Below are positions 1-12,720 of a stretch of 64,000 nucleotides of DNA, in pieces; positions within the stretch are counted from its first letter, which is position 1; each line of letters opens with the position of its first letter. The stretch covers positions 50,620,806 to 50,684,805 of the forward strand of contig OX457039.1 in NCBI GenBank assembly GCA_949752735.1, in the 5' to 3' direction. The notes under the pieces are model-generated. The model saw only the letters and a program-made list of their open reading frames with translations, was not told the origin of the DNA and searched no databases. The stretch is from Lumbricus terrestris. Its lineage: Eukaryota; Annelida; Clitellata; Crassiclitellata; Lumbricidae. The position numbers and the translations under genes were made by a program.

Positions 1-720
1 AACATTGCTGATGCCCGGTCAAAAAGACACTGAGTGACCATGCTGTGAAATTGTTTCACTTTAAGGCAGTTTTATTCTGTGCTGGAAGCTCGGAAAAGAA
101 TTGGATTCTTTGTGGAGCAATTCCAGAGCAATTCTTTAGCTCCGCTGCGAATTTAATGAATCCTGTCGTTTCTCCTTCAAGCGTATACGATCCACTCTGA
201 CTGCATATAGCGCCAAATAAAACCCCAGCGCTGAATTAATATTTAATTCGAACGTCAAGTTGGTCAAGATGTATCGTCCATCGCAGTTGACCGATTCAAC
301 TCTCGTTGCTATATGTCTTATAACTTCCGTTTCTTCTTTAAACGAATCAAGTCTTGATTTCCCATTCTACGCAAAGTCGCGAGTTTAACTATATAGTCTA
401 AATGACCGATTTAGTCACGGTTTAGGCTACAGTGATAATTGCATGTCTTCAGTTCGGTCAATAGATTGCTACTTTGAATTTCTAGACATGTGCAGCTACA
501 GCTATTCAAATAGCGTGGCTGCAGAAAGCAGCGTGTTTTGAATAACCAATTTGTCTGTTTATCTTCATGTTGCCTAATTTTGTTGTTCCTTTTTTCTTTT
601 TAAATATAGCCTTTTGTCTTGTCGCCTATCATAGGCGTTCTGTTTCATTTTGGATTTAGCCGATTATTATTCTACATCTCAGACTTCTGCATTAAGGGGC
701 CTGGCGCATGCTTACAATCT
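1..720. other. no gene recognised
   Basis: Mixed-composition sequence with only short ORFs, none resembling a protein family I know. No repeat structure was seen apart from T-rich runs near 590. Confidence 0.5.
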
Positions 721-779
721 TCATAACAGATCTGCTAAATGTCCCGGGGGTAGTAGTAGTTTGCAGTTTAACGTCACTA

Positions 780-950
780 TGTGGTAACAAACACCATTAG
801 CGACGCCCTCCTCCTTTGTCCAGGCTTGGGACTGGCACTGGCAGGGTGCAACCAATCCCGGGGGTCTTCTAACGAGGTCAGGTGAGGAGGATCCACTGCA
901 TGGAACTGTCTTCCGACCACGTGACACATGCGCCATAGTCAGAGACATTC
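780..950 (-). repeat. dispersed repeat fragment, possibly LINE-derived
   Basis: The stretch at about 798-845 (minus-strand translation contains CQSQAWTKEEG) recurs diverged at 49,100-49,150. The shared core includes CGCCCTCCTCCTTT followed by TTGGGACTGGCACTG. Two copies in 64 kb point to an interspersed repeat. Assignment to a LINE is an inference from resemblance to coding-like repeats in other marine animals; the class is uncertain. Confidence 0.4.
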
Positions 951-1138
951 AAGTCACAACTCAAGACTTATACGCTTCTAAACAATCATACTGACCGACA
1001 TTAAGTTTGAACTCTTGTCTACGGCACACCTTCCGCTGGCAAAGGCTGAGCTGCAACGCTATGCAGCAAGTCTTATTGTTATAATAATCTCAAAGTTAAT
1101 TAAGTCGCACTTGTTCGGAACTGCCCGGTAGCTGCGTT

Positions 1139-1200
1139 AAGCGCCTTCGTGAGGTTATTGTAAGGCGCTATATAAATGTTCATATACATACATACATACA
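1139..1200 (+). repeat. LINE/SINE 3' tail with (ATAC)n end
   Basis: Contains GCGCCTTCGTGAGG, then AAGGCGCTATATAAAT, then a short CATA run. This is the 3' tail found complete on the LINE fragment at 9,935-10,370. The GCGCCT/AGGCGC pair forms the stem. The following 540 bases to the GA tract at 1,741 hold nothing I recognise. Confidence 0.6.
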
Positions 1201-1740
1201 TACAATTATTGTTATTACTTTGCAACCATTGTCCTGAATTATTATTCTTGAAGTGGCCTCTTTAAATATATAGTTGATTGCTGAAGTCTTAGAAAATGTC
1301 TTTCATCACTGAAATTACGAGAAATCTTTCTGAGATGACAGCTTAAAATGTCGTCATTTTGCAGTGTGGGAATATTTTAAAAAAGTAAGCAATGGGAGGG
1401 GACACTTTGAAGTAATGAAGCATGCACTGAAATGATGAGTATGCTCGTCAAAATGACAGCCTACCATTGAAGTGGGGAAATAAAAAAAATCGACAATGGA
1501 GAGGGAAACATCCCCTCTTCAAGCCCCTCCTCTGCTCGGTAATCGTCATTCTGTCGATTGTCCGTCCCCCCCATCCAACGCCGGACCAAGTCTCCGCCTC
1601 TGATAATTGTATATGCCCACGTCTCCCAAGGCCTTAGTTCATGTACACATGTACGGATATAACCTGATAATATGTACACGCATATTGTGATATGATGTGA
1701 TTTTCTATGGACGTGAACTTTGGACTATACGTGTAGGTTC

Positions 1741-1836
1741 GTTGAGCGAGCGAGAGAGAGACAGACAGACAGAGAGAGAGAGAGAGAGACAGACAGAGAG
1801 ACAGACAGACAGAGACAGAGACAGAGAGAGAGACGG
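1741..1836. repeat. (GA)n/(GACA)n low-complexity tract
   Basis: About 95 bases of GAGA and GACAGACA repeats. Purely simple sequence; no gene association is visible. Confidence 0.85.
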
Positions 1837-2109
1837 ACGAACGTATGCAGGAGCATAGGCTGATTACTATATATAGATCTATACGCTGTTCAGCCGTTGC
1901 TAAGATTTACGCATTTCTATCCAATTTGGTTCCCAGAGACGAGGGAACGGGGACGGGGGACGATGGGGACGATGACTCGGGCACCACTCACCAACGACCG
2001 ACCGAAGACCGAAGACCGGAGACCGGAGAGGGCGACGGAGACGAGGTCTCTGCTGTCGACGTCGGCTTCCGTAAATAAGATTGTCGGCGGTGGCGGCTGA
2101 TGCTTCATC

Positions 2110-2111
<2 letters not shown>

Positions 2112-2163
<52 letters not shown>
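2112..2163. repeat. (CAG)n trinucleotide array
   Basis: About 17 uninterrupted CAG units. One frame reads as a polyglutamine run, but the surrounding open frame is short and has no homology, so a coding role is not supported. Confidence 0.85.
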
Positions 2164-2164
<1 letters not shown>

Positions 2165-3660
2165 CTGTGGTTATTTCTGGACAGCTGTCACAATGCGCGT
2201 GTCATCCTCTTTTACATATAATGCCAATGTGCCACACTTACACACCCTCACCCATTCACCCACAGTATACCCACACGCACACACCTACGCACGCACATAT
2301 TAAGCATGCATGCATTGTATCTATAATTATATGCATGGATAATTATGTGTATTAGTAATTACTATTATTATTATTTAGTAGCTTCTATCGCTATTGGAGA
2401 GGTTGTTGAAGTAATGCATGGTTGACTCCCTGTCACGAAGGGCGCACGCACGCGTCAGGTATAATTATTCTGAAATAAACAGCGATCGGTGATTTGAAAA
2501 AGAAGAGGATGAGCAGAGGGTTATGAAGCAGAGAAGGATGAAGAGGATGAGGATGAGGATGAGGAGTAGGAAGAGTAGGCGAAGCAGGAGGAGAGGGACC
2601 GTGAATGCAATCTGATTTGAGGACTTCTATAGCGCCATGGTACTAATGCATTGGGCATTAGCCGCGACAGTCGCTCTAACCGTATATAATATCAACCATA
2701 GTCAAACGGATGGAATAAGAGAAGAAAGGGAAGAGAAGAAAGGGAAGAGAGAAGGGAAGGAAAGGAAGGGCTGGAGAGGAAGGAAGATCTGGAAATGGAG
2801 AAGTGGATTGACGGACGAGATTCTGGAATGGACGACGATGCATTCAGTCGTCTCAATTGTTGGAGACGATGGGTGCGCTTTCGTAATGGCTTCCGGTATA
2901 CGAAGAGTGGATCCACCGTAATGGCCCTCGGTTTCATTCATCCATCCATCCATCCGAACCTTTCTACTTCTCTGTGCGCTTCGTTCAGCCTCCCTGTCCT
3001 TTAGTCCTCCTCTTTGCCATCCTGTTTATTTGACTATACTCGTACTTCATTATTATATGCATATTCTTTTGTCCATATTCTAAATCTTCAACATCTCTTC
3101 ATGCTCGTTGTCTTCTTTCTCGTCTTTTTTTCTCGCTTCCGAGATTTCATCTCTTTATCGCCTTACGTCATCTCAGCTCATTCCGCTTCTCATCTCATAC
3201 ACGAAGTTGTACTTATAGGGCCGTGTAAGCCGCGAGCGTTGTTTATTCTGCAGTGCGTTCGTTGACTGAAGGTATACTTGTACGAGAGGAGAGACAGATA
3301 CAGAGACATGGACACAGAGCGATAGACGCACACAGACTGCATGTTCGTCATTTTCGAATAATACGATTGATGACGTATAATTTCGCGCGAAAAAGTCGCG
3401 CTGGTCGTCTGCTGCTGCTGCCGAGGCGGGAGATGGCTGCTTGATGCATAATATAGACGACTGATACAATCCGTTCGTTCGTTCGCTGCTCATTCTCGTG
3501 ATCGAGACCCGGGTCGGGGTCCTTATCTTGTCCATATATCCACGATGCACCACACACAGCGGAATTACACTGCGAATGAAAATTACGTTTCGTATGTTAA
3601 AAATGTTGCGATAGTTTGGGTGCAAATGTCAACACAGCTTCATAGCTTAGAGTAACTGTA
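2164..3660. other. no gene recognised
   Basis: Contains GA-rich stretches (about 2,500-2,600 and 2,715-2,775) and pyrimidine-rich sequence (3,100-3,140). The short open frames on both strands lack recognisable domains. Confidence 0.5.
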
Positions 3661-3668
3661 ATACTGCA

Positions 3669-3750
<82 letters not shown>

Positions 3751-3802
3751 TGACGATGACGATGATGATGATGATGATGACGACGACGACGACGACGACG
3801 AT
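3669..3802. repeat. compound (GAT)n/(GAC)n microsatellite
   Basis: GAT units switch to GAC, back to GAT and again to GAC. TAA-rich low-complexity sequence follows to about 3,960. Confidence 0.9.
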
Positions 3803-4870
3803 AATTATCATTATTATCACCAATACGATAATGTAATAATGGTGATAATAATGATAATGATAATTATAATTGTTATCCTTATTTTAATTATAATTACTAC
3901 TGCTAACATTGTTATAAATATAATTATTATTACTATTATTGCTATTACGTATACTTAGGGGTGTTTATTAGCATTAATAATATTGTCTATTTTTTGCTCG
4001 ATGCATCAATGAACCCGGGATTTAAGAAAAATTGCTCTAAAATTGCTATTAGGAGCAAGAAATGTGTCTGGAAGGTCAGACTTCGTCTTCAGGCTTTATT
4101 ATAACTTTAGCTTTGCATCCTACCGCTTCAACCATGACATTTTTAAAAAGAATTTTGTTGAGCTGCACACGGTGCACAACCAGGAAGTTTTTCTAGTCTG
4201 GCTCTTTGGCGAAAATTTCACGTCGTTTCTGAAATTTTCCCAGAAACGTCGCAAGTCACCGCATACAAAACCTAATGACCTTTTTTAAATCGTCCACTTG
4301 AAAATTGTTTTATTTTGCCTTCGTGCTTATTTTTTTACTGCACAGTTCCTTCATTCTTCCGAGGTGAACCGGCTGCAATTTACCTTTTCTAATGATTTTC
4401 ACTGCACAGAGCTGCTTTTACAACTGCACAAATTCATTTGCAACTGCACATTATGTGTAGAACTGCGCGTAAAAAAACCATGGCTTCAACCGAATCGCGC
4501 TTCATTCCAGTTTTACGATTGAATATCACCAAAGGCTGGCCATATTGCCATTCCATAAAATGCTCTCTAACAAAAAAGCGCAGATATATTATAGAAAACA
4601 ATTTGAGGGTTAGTTTTGGGGTTTCTATAGGACACTGCATATTTTCTGCATTTAAATGTATAGTCTCTAATAGCAGTAGGCCTATTGCATTTACTTGGAT
4701 CGTTAAACTCGTATGAAGTACACCCCTTCATAAATACGCCAATATTCTGAACACACAGGAATGCAACAAAACCTTCTCTATTATCGTTTATCGAAGGTCA
4801 GTCACGAAAGGCTAAGTCTACTAAAAAAGACGAGAATGAATCTTAGAATTGTATGGAAGACTATGATCCT
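3803..4870. other. AT-rich non-coding stretch
   Basis: No gene seen. A block near 4,265-4,290 (AATGACCTTTTTTAAATCGTCC) resembles the module shared by the hAT MITEs at 42.8, 46.9 and 48.8 kb, so part of this may be an eroded transposon. Confidence 0.4.
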
Positions 4871-4879
4871 GTAAACTCG

Positions 4880-5805
4880 GTGTGTACGGACATTTGAACG
4901 GTGGTCATTTGTACGGACGACACTTGACCGGCGACACTTTAACGGGCGACAGACGAACGAGCCGACAATACACCAGGCGACACTTAACCGGAACTTTATA
5001 TTACCCGGCCGACTAATGAACAATTCACAAGGTGCGGCGTTTTACACTATGCACGTATACATATATATATAGGCCTACTTTGAGTTCTGACTGAATGTTG
5101 GGCGCGACGTTTGGTGACACTCATGAATATTAGAGAAAGTCATAAAAGTTTTACTGTTACTTTTACGTGTGAGACATATAATTATGGCGTTGATGTATGA
5201 ATGTAGCACCAAAGATAGCACTTCGCTCATACATCGAAATTATGAATATTTTAAACGAAAAACAAGACAAGAATGGCAGAATATCATGGGGATCTCGACT
5301 GAGCAAACGATTCAAATGCAAGGCCCGATTTGTAACGGCAGACGACCAGGTGGTCAGCGAAAGACAGGTCTCAAGAAAGACATTCAAATGCAAAAGACTA
5401 CTTTCTTGCAAGCATCGACCGGGATGCTTCTACCAAGTATGCATGTAGGAAGAACTATCGAGAATTAAAGGAACGGGTAACACGACGTGTATGCAGTCGC
5501 CAGCTACGGCAAAGCAGAAATTTTAATGTCTTTTAAGCTCAAATGCCCATTTGTCAATTGTCACACAACTAGACATTGGACTTGGTAGGCCTACATGTCC
5601 AAGACAATACATGTTCATTGTTCAATTGCTTTTAAATTTTATTAAACTTTAAAACTTTACCGATCAATTGTCCACCGGTCATCTGTCGCCTGTTCAACAA
5701 CGTTCAATAGTCTCAGCGGTCATCTAATTCTAATACATCGTTCTACTGTCCGCCGTTCTACTGTCGCACGTTCTTTTGTCGTCCGTTCAAATGTCATGGA
5801 ACCGT
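4880..5805. mobile_element. degraded DNA transposon with satellite-like inverted ends (MULE-like?)
   Basis: Both ends are built from degenerate 16-19 bp units of the form GGCGACACTTGAACGG. The left block (about 4,880-4,995) is inverted relative to the right block (about 5,660-5,805). Inside, the plus strand at about 5,270-5,330 can be read as a segment with W, then FKCKARFVT, resembling part of a FLYWCH zinc finger, a domain found with animal MULE transposases. The first Cys of that domain is missing and no transposase core is visible, so this would be a non-autonomous or decayed copy. The class is inference. Confidence 0.4.
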
Positions 5806-5892
5806 ATAAACTCACGACCTCTTTGAATGGCTGTGGAGCGTTTAATTATTATAGACCTTGACTATATTTGTCATTTTGTGCGACGCTGATTG

Positions 5893-5978
5893 TGACACTA
5901 AAGACGACACTAAAGACGACACTAAAGACGACACTAATGACGACACTAATGACGACACTAATGACGACACTAATGACG
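5893..5978 (+). repeat. 12-bp tandem repeat
   Basis: About seven units of GACACTAAAGAC, shifting to GACACTAATGAC in the second half. Nothing further is recognised from here to 6,410. Confidence 0.85.
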
Positions 5979-6413
5979 ACTCATTCGTATTGACTCTACT
6001 CCAGAGATTTCCGTATAAGTCATAGGATTAATGATATTATTGTAACTTCCATTGCGTGACTCGTCATTAATATTCTTGGTCGTCTACTCGACTTTACAGT
6101 GTGCTCATGCGCCAGGAATACGAATACCGCGACGAAACCAAGCCTTAATTATATAATCCGTGTAGCAATTGAAGAGTATAGGCCATGGACCTACAGGACC
6201 TACCTCTACTTGTCCTACCACCCAACTTAACCTAGGATTGCTTGAAACCGCGTTTAGATTACGGTACGCGTCAAATTATTCCAGTACCAGTATATATAGG
6301 ATGAAGTTAATTTCAAGTTACTCGCGAGGGTATAGCTTGATTTCATCTTGCCGTCTATGATGTTAAGTTAGCCTATACTTAATTCTAAAAGAATTCACTT
6401 ATTTATGTTTGAA

Positions 6414-6958
6414 TACGTAATGTAATGTAATTAGAAATTTCTATAGCGCCGCTCACAACCAAGGCCATTCAGTAGCGCTCCCAGTGCGATAACCCCTAGA
6501 GAAAAAATGGGTCTTAAGAAGAGAGAGAGAGGTGTAGATAACGATCCTGAAAGTAGAGTCCCACGCAGAGTGGAGGGAAGAGAATTCCACAAAGAGGGCC
6601 CAATGATGGTGAAGGATCGAGTTTCAGCAATAGTGGTCCTAGCTCGTGGAACAAACAAGTCAGCCCTGTCCAGAGAACGGAGAGGTCGATGAGAAGATGC
6701 TGATAGAGGAGAACGAATGAGATCACTGAGATGCATCGGTGCAAGACCCAGTTTGGATTTGAGTACCAGAGAAAGGACTTTATATTGTATGCGGGCAGAG
6801 AGAGGAAGCCAGTGTAGTTGGTTAATCATATACGATGATATATGAGAGTACTTAGGAAGGCGCGCAATTAATCGAGCAGCAGCATTAAGGACAGATTGAA
6901 TGGGAGATAGGCGGACCTTTGGAAGACCAATAAGAAGGGAGTTACAGTAATCAATTTT
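6414..6958 (-). mobile_element. 5'-truncated LINE (CR1/L2/jockey-like), 3' end of ORF2
   Basis: On the minus strand an open frame runs from about 6,957 to 6,431 and encodes the C-terminal part of a non-LTR reverse transcriptase. It contains the characteristic IDYCNSLLIGLP, LNAAARLI, LHWLPLSARIQYKVL, LGLAP and SLWNSLP segments in the usual order. It ends in a tail with TATAGCGCC and a short (TAATG)n run at 6,414-6,432. The endonuclease and catalytic RT motifs are absent, as expected of a 5'-truncated copy. Confidence 0.85.
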
Positions 6959-6980
6959 ATATACGTATACTATGACGGAA

Positions 6981-6985
<5 letters not shown>

Positions 6986-7025
<40 letters not shown>

Positions 7026-7569
7026 GCATAGTAATATGTATGTATATTATATATATATATATTATGCATAGTAATATGTATATATACATAAACGTATATG
7101 ACGCAATATATACGTAGTAAGCGTATACATAATAGGCTATATTGATTATTATTATGTGCGGAAGAATACGTATACGCGTACGACGTAGCTTACATTTGCA
7201 GAAGAATACATAAACGTATGACGCAATAGGCCTACGTAGTTTATTAGTTACAGAGGAATTATACAAGCGATGACGCAGTATACATTTAGAGAAGAATATA
7301 CGGGCGCATGAGTATGACGTAATATATACATATATATATATATGTATTATGTGTATATATAAGGGCATCACTCAATGCATATATATATATATATATATAC
7401 AGAGAAGAATAGGCTCTACGCATAAGCGTCCACGTGGTCGCAACTGACCAGAGAAGCCGAGGTGATTGATTCTTGTTTTTGCAAATCGTTCAGGTCCTTC
7501 GTTTCTATCTGTATGGAAAGAGGAGCTCGGTATATAGACTACATCGCCTCTGGTTAACGACCTTTATTT

Positions 7570-7620
<51 letters not shown>
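6986..7620. repeat. cluster of (AT)n arrays
   Basis: Four (TA)n runs (about 6,986-7,022, 7,050-7,062, 7,322-7,345 and 7,575-7,621) separated by related TATACG-rich sequence. No gene. Confidence 0.85.
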
Positions 7621-7623
<3 letters not shown>

Positions 7624-9930
7624 CGCAGTTAAAAGGTCGGTGTAAACAGCCACAATTTACGAAGCCCAGACGCACATTTTGTATGTATGCGTAGATTTCT
7701 AACGAAGAAATGAACCTTGCGTTGAGCAATGAGCATTGCAGAAGTAGACCAAAGTCGATTCAGTGACTGGCCTATGAAGCGTTGCAAGTCTTTGCAAGCT
7801 ATGAGATTCCACTTGTGGATCTCTCAACAGAGCGGAAGCCTTGGAGGTACTGAAATTAATTCACGTATACACACACAAACAATCGCACTTTGAAATGCAT
7901 GGGCAGTGTAAGATATTTCAAATGAAGATGGATTGACTCGGGAATTATGATGCATAAAGTGCAAACCATGTACTCAAAGAAATGTACTGTACAGGAGTCT
8001 CAAATGGCTAAATCAATCCTAGCTGATCATCGGCAATGGTCAACACTGATTCAGCAGAGATAAAAGGCACAATACTGAGATTGCACAATTTGCATTAATC
8101 TTTGTTTAGGCAAAGGCGGTATAGGCTACTTCTAAATCCATGCAATATGTACAGCGTTCAGTTATACATGTAAAGCTTACAGTTTAGAACAACTTGAGAA
8201 TTTGCGTCGATGAGCAAGCAAACTGAATGGAGTTTTGAAGGAATTGAGGTGAGAAGAGGAAAAACAGAAAATGTGCTTATCAGCAACATTTGAGACGCGA
8301 GGAGCATGGCTGGCTGATGATTGCAAGATTGATTAAGATTGTCACTGCAAAGAAGGCTTGCAGTGCAGTGAGAGTCGTTCTTCCATTACAACCTAGCAAA
8401 GCGATTCGAAGGCACAAGAATGCGTTCTGTAAGAACGCAAAAGGACATTAGGACAGAAATTCTTTCGTGCAAGAATTGTAGGCATTTGAAGAGGTTTCGA
8501 TGATTTAAGTATTACCAAGCTAAATAATTGGAAGTTCCTAATTAGTAAAGAACTTAGTGCTGCAGGCATATGCATAGACATGATCAAAGCAATTGACCTC
8601 TTTGCACTTTGTATTAACGCCTAGCCTGCTTCATGTTCCGTACTCAGTCAAGCGGAATAACGAAGACTAATTATATAGTCACGGATTCTTAGGGTTCCAA
8701 ATCAGTCAAGCGGAATAACGAAGAGTAATTATACAGTCAAGAGTTCTTATAAGAGTTCCATATCCTGAGTGCATGCGTTTTACCGCGTCGCAAGCTCAGA
8801 ATAATTAACTAGTCGTGTCCATGAATTATATTGATTCAAGTTTATAAGCTAATGACGTCATTCGCTAGTTAATTAGGCCTACCAGAATTATATGCAGTAA
8901 GGATATGGCGGGTCATGTGCAGGTTGACGATTATTTCTCACTAAGGACTTTCACTTGAAATCTAGTCTTGTTCGTTTGAAGACGTCTTCGTTTAGACATA
9001 GGCCTATGCTCCAAGTAGGCCACTGTAGCATCAGTAAGGATTCGTAACTGAAGCCAGGTTTAAGTTGTTTACAAGTTTTGTCATCAGGGTATTGATCCAC
9101 ATTGAAACACATCTGCGTTTGCGTGATTTATAGCAGTGAGTTGTGTCAAATATAATGTTGGATATCGTGATGTATTGATGACAGTGGCTGCAGGTGGCTT
9201 TATTTAAAGTGGGATTGATTGTCTGCCGCAGAAAATCGTGGCGCATTGCGGTATGCATGCATTATTATTATATAGGCAGAGTATAAGTTGCAGTGGAAAA
9301 TCTATAGCTATTTCTGGGAGGATTAGGCTAGACAATTGCTTTGAAAGAAGCGCTGTGATTTGTCTGATTTCTCTTATTATGTTTATTGATGGCGATGCCG
9401 CCATATTTGTGGCTATAACTGTATAAACATAATAACATATAATAATATAATAGTGAGGACTGGAGTGGAGTCATACACAATCACGGTGCCGCCATATTTG
9501 TGGCTATATATAGGCCTAACTGTATAAACATTATAACATATAGGCCTAGTGAGTACTGGGGTCCGCACGATCACATCACATTTTTCTCAAATATAGGCTT
9601 CGTATTTGTTTTACTCACGTTTCACATTTGATAGATCTATTGTAACCATGGCAGTGAAGATGAAATAAATCCGTGAACAGTCATTACCATTATTGCCTCT
9701 TGCGGCAAAAGTTTGAGTTTATTGCGGCTTCATTGACGACGAACAATCTCATACGCCCTACGGACAAGTATAGGCACTTAGAATTATTTCAGGTCTGATT
9801 TCCAAAAGCATATTGATCCTGTTGAAACTGCTCTCACTAGGGAAATTCTCGATAATGCCCTTACAGAGTATTTGACAGATGCAGTGGAATATCTGTTATG
9901 TATACGCTATAAGTTGAGAAGTACTGTATG
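7621..9930. other. non-coding stretch with two small duplications
   Basis: No coding region recognised. A direct duplication of about 58 bp lies at 8,645-8,761 (both halves begin CAGTCAAGCGGAATAACGAA). A second lies at about 9,391-9,557, both halves containing GCCGCCATATTTGTGGCTAT. Confidence 0.6.
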
Positions 9931-9934
9931 GCTA

Positions 9935-10370
9935 ATGGATTCATTCATTCGAGTATTTATATAGCGCCTCTTCAATGAAACTACTCAGAGGCGCTCCCGA
10001 CTCCAGTACGGACAAACAGAACAGTTTTTAAGTGCTTATAGAATGTGTCAGAGAGTGATCTAGGGAACAGGCGAAGCCCAAGTGGGAGGGCATTCCATAC
10101 CACTGGGCCAACCACAGAAAAAGCACGACTCTGCATGATGGAGGTACGAGCAAATGGGACAAAGAGTACTTCCCTAACAGCCGAGCGTAGGGACCGACCA
10201 GTCCGAGCACTTAACACAGGCCGACAAAGATCGAGTAGGTAAGATGGAGCATGGAGAATTGGAGATATGCATGAATGAATGATAGACGGTGCGAAACTGT
10301 GAGAGTGATTGGTGACAATAAATGAACTGTGTCTTACTACTACACCAAGAACTGTCAGTATTCGTACCAA
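9935..10370 (-). mobile_element. 5'-truncated LINE, C-terminus of ORF2 plus 3' tail
   Basis: Minus-strand open frame encoding the end of a non-LTR reverse transcriptase protein, including TGRSLRSAV, FVPFART, AFSVVGPVVWNALP and a final SASE followed by stop. The stop codon lies in the motif AGCGCCTCTGAGTAG; GAGGCGCTATATAAAT follows, then a short (GAAT)n tail. The two GC-rich octamers AGCGCCTC and GAGGCGCT are perfect complements, giving a hairpin that overlaps the stop codon. This copy defines the tail seen at many other positions. Confidence 0.85.
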
Positions 10371-10514
10371 TGCTATACGCGTCGGTAATCTAAGAATTCA
10401 AGTTTCATAAAATTAATAAGAGCACTATTGCGAAATTGAAGCAAACGATTCTACGCATGGCTCCTAGTATTGACCGTGTTGCGTGTCTACAGGTTATTAG
10501 ATAGTTTCTCGTCT

Positions 10515-10715
10515 GCGACCGCTCTCTCTCTCTCTCTCTCTCTCTGTCTTTCTGTCTACCTGTCTGTCTCTCTCTGTCTCTCTGTCTCTTTCTCTGTCTC
10601 TCGCTGTCTTCCTCTGTCTCTCTAGATCTGTCTCTCTCTGTCTCTCACTGTCTTTCTTTGTCCGTCTCTCTCTGTCTCTCTCGTTGTCTCTCTGTCTCTC
10701 TCTGACTCTCTCGTC
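10515..10715. repeat. (CT)n pyrimidine tract
   Basis: About 200 bases of CTCT/GTCT repeats. The minus-strand open frame is an Arg/Glu/Asp repeat artefact. Confidence 0.85.
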
Positions 10716-10739
10716 GTTACCTATCAACAATCAATCATC

Positions 10740-12340
10740 CAACCGATGCAAGATATAATGCACTTCAACTCCTGGCCGATCTCCTCCTGCATTGCACAAA
10801 TTCTCCGTTTCTTCGCCCGTTTCGCCTCTCACCCATCTCACCTCATCTGCCTCGAGCCTCGACATCAATCAATCTTCAGACCTTCAACGCCAGAATCAAG
10901 TCGTACCTCTTCACAATTTCCCACCTGATTCATCCACTACTCGCCCATCAATGGTTTTCATCATAAGAAAAATGAAAACAGGTTGCCACTCATCTCCTAT
11001 TTTTCCTGGTCCTCTGGAATCTATAGAGTCTCTCTTTGTCACGATGAAGCGCTCGTGTAAAGGTGCACTTAGCCCTAAATAACGCTTTGGAATTCGGAAT
11101 AAACAGTTTAAGATAATTACGGACATGGTGAATTGCGACACAAAGTTCTATAGTCTCAGAGTGATTCTTTCACGCCATTAGGCGATCGTTGTACGGTGAG
11201 ATTAATTAGGCTAATAGCCTACGGCTACTGGGGAGAGCAGGATTACTAATGGGCTGGGTTGTACACGTAAATTTGAGTTTTCTCAATCGTGTGAACAGCC
11301 TACATGGGTGTAGTACTGTAGTCATATTATGGGTCCCCATCTTGCCCTACTGTCAGTGTGTGGTTGGCCCATATAATAACGCCTAAAACAACTATCTATA
11401 GAAGGGAATAAATAACACATAGAAATCCGCCTACTTATAGTTTTACACTTTATTGGTTCAAAGCATGGGTACTGGTCCTAGGTCCGGTATAATTAATTAG
11501 ATTAAATTTAAATAGGCTACGATACCGATGAAGCAAGATAAGTAGGCTACTGGCATTGTTGTATTATAAGATCTTCTCCTTCGCAAGATCAATTAATTTG
11601 TTGTCTGGTTTTATCTGTTCGTTGCATTGCAACAGCAACTCCGACTGAAACTGAATGTGATTGATGGAGAACAACAGTAAAAATGTGATATTTATTCGAT
11701 CAGCAAAATTCGTTTTGTGTCGAAGTCCTTTTCATTCTATGTTTACAACTGTGATGATAAAAGTTAATTGCGTTTAAGAGACGTGATGCACCTGTCAGGT
11801 CTACACCTGATACAGTGCAAAACTAGACATAATTGCTAATTATGAGCAAACACTGCAATAAATAAGAAGATAGTCAGAAATGTATTGGCTGCAGCAATTG
11901 TGCTGTATAGTTAATCATTTAAACACATAAACCCGTGCACTCTTTTAGTGAATCAAAAGCCTTCACGCCTAACTACACTATGCCACAAGCTAATAGCATT
12001 GACAAATCGTCACATGTAAAAATTCAGGTAATTATAGATTAGCGCATGGTTCGTCTAAAATAATGTCTTTTGTAATTTCTTTAGCACACGATGAACCTTT
12101 TGCTCTCATTGATCCGAGTTCAATACCATCTAAGCGTTTGCGTTTACCAATAATAGAGAGCTATTTGAATCAATTCTAGCAGAGGCTATAAAATTATTGT
12201 TCGAAGCGACTACAGACTGCAAGGAATATTCAGCGGGAATGGTATAGCAGATCGTTTATGGTTAGCACTTAAAAGTGTATACATAGCCCTTTGTCTGGAT
12301 CACAAAGGGCAAATCGCACTTTAGCGGTGACGGGTGACTG
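10740..12340. other. no gene recognised
   Basis: AT-rich sequence with short unrelated open frames, ending at a LINE/SINE tail. Confidence 0.5.
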
Positions 12341-12342
12341 GA

Positions 12343-12400
12343 CTGGGAGCGCCTCGGATTGGATCTCTTGATGCGGCGCTATATAAATTCTCGATATGAA
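12343..12400 (+). repeat. LINE/SINE 3' tail
   Basis: GGGAGCGCCTCGGATTGG, then GCGGCGCTATATAAAT. Matches the tail of the 9.9 kb LINE in order and spacing. The preceding about 80 bases may be the body of a SINE. Confidence 0.65.
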
Positions 12401-12720
12401 CGTCCAGATTATAGGCTACATGCGCATGCGTTGAATGTCTTGATAACCAACTAGTAGGTTAAATCCATTATGTATATGTAATTACAAATGTTTCAATTAC
12501 AATTACATAATGCAGCAGGATATGTTTTCAGAACTCCGTTCTGTAATTATGAACAGGTATTCACATGGCACCTATAGTATCCTTAAATAACAGTTTTTTT
12601 CGTAACTCTACGTTGTCGAAATATCCGTGAAAACATGTGTATTGCGTGGATCTTTCATTGGCGGCATATACACATAGGGCCATAGGCCTATATACATGCA
12701 GTATAGTATATGCTTGCAAT

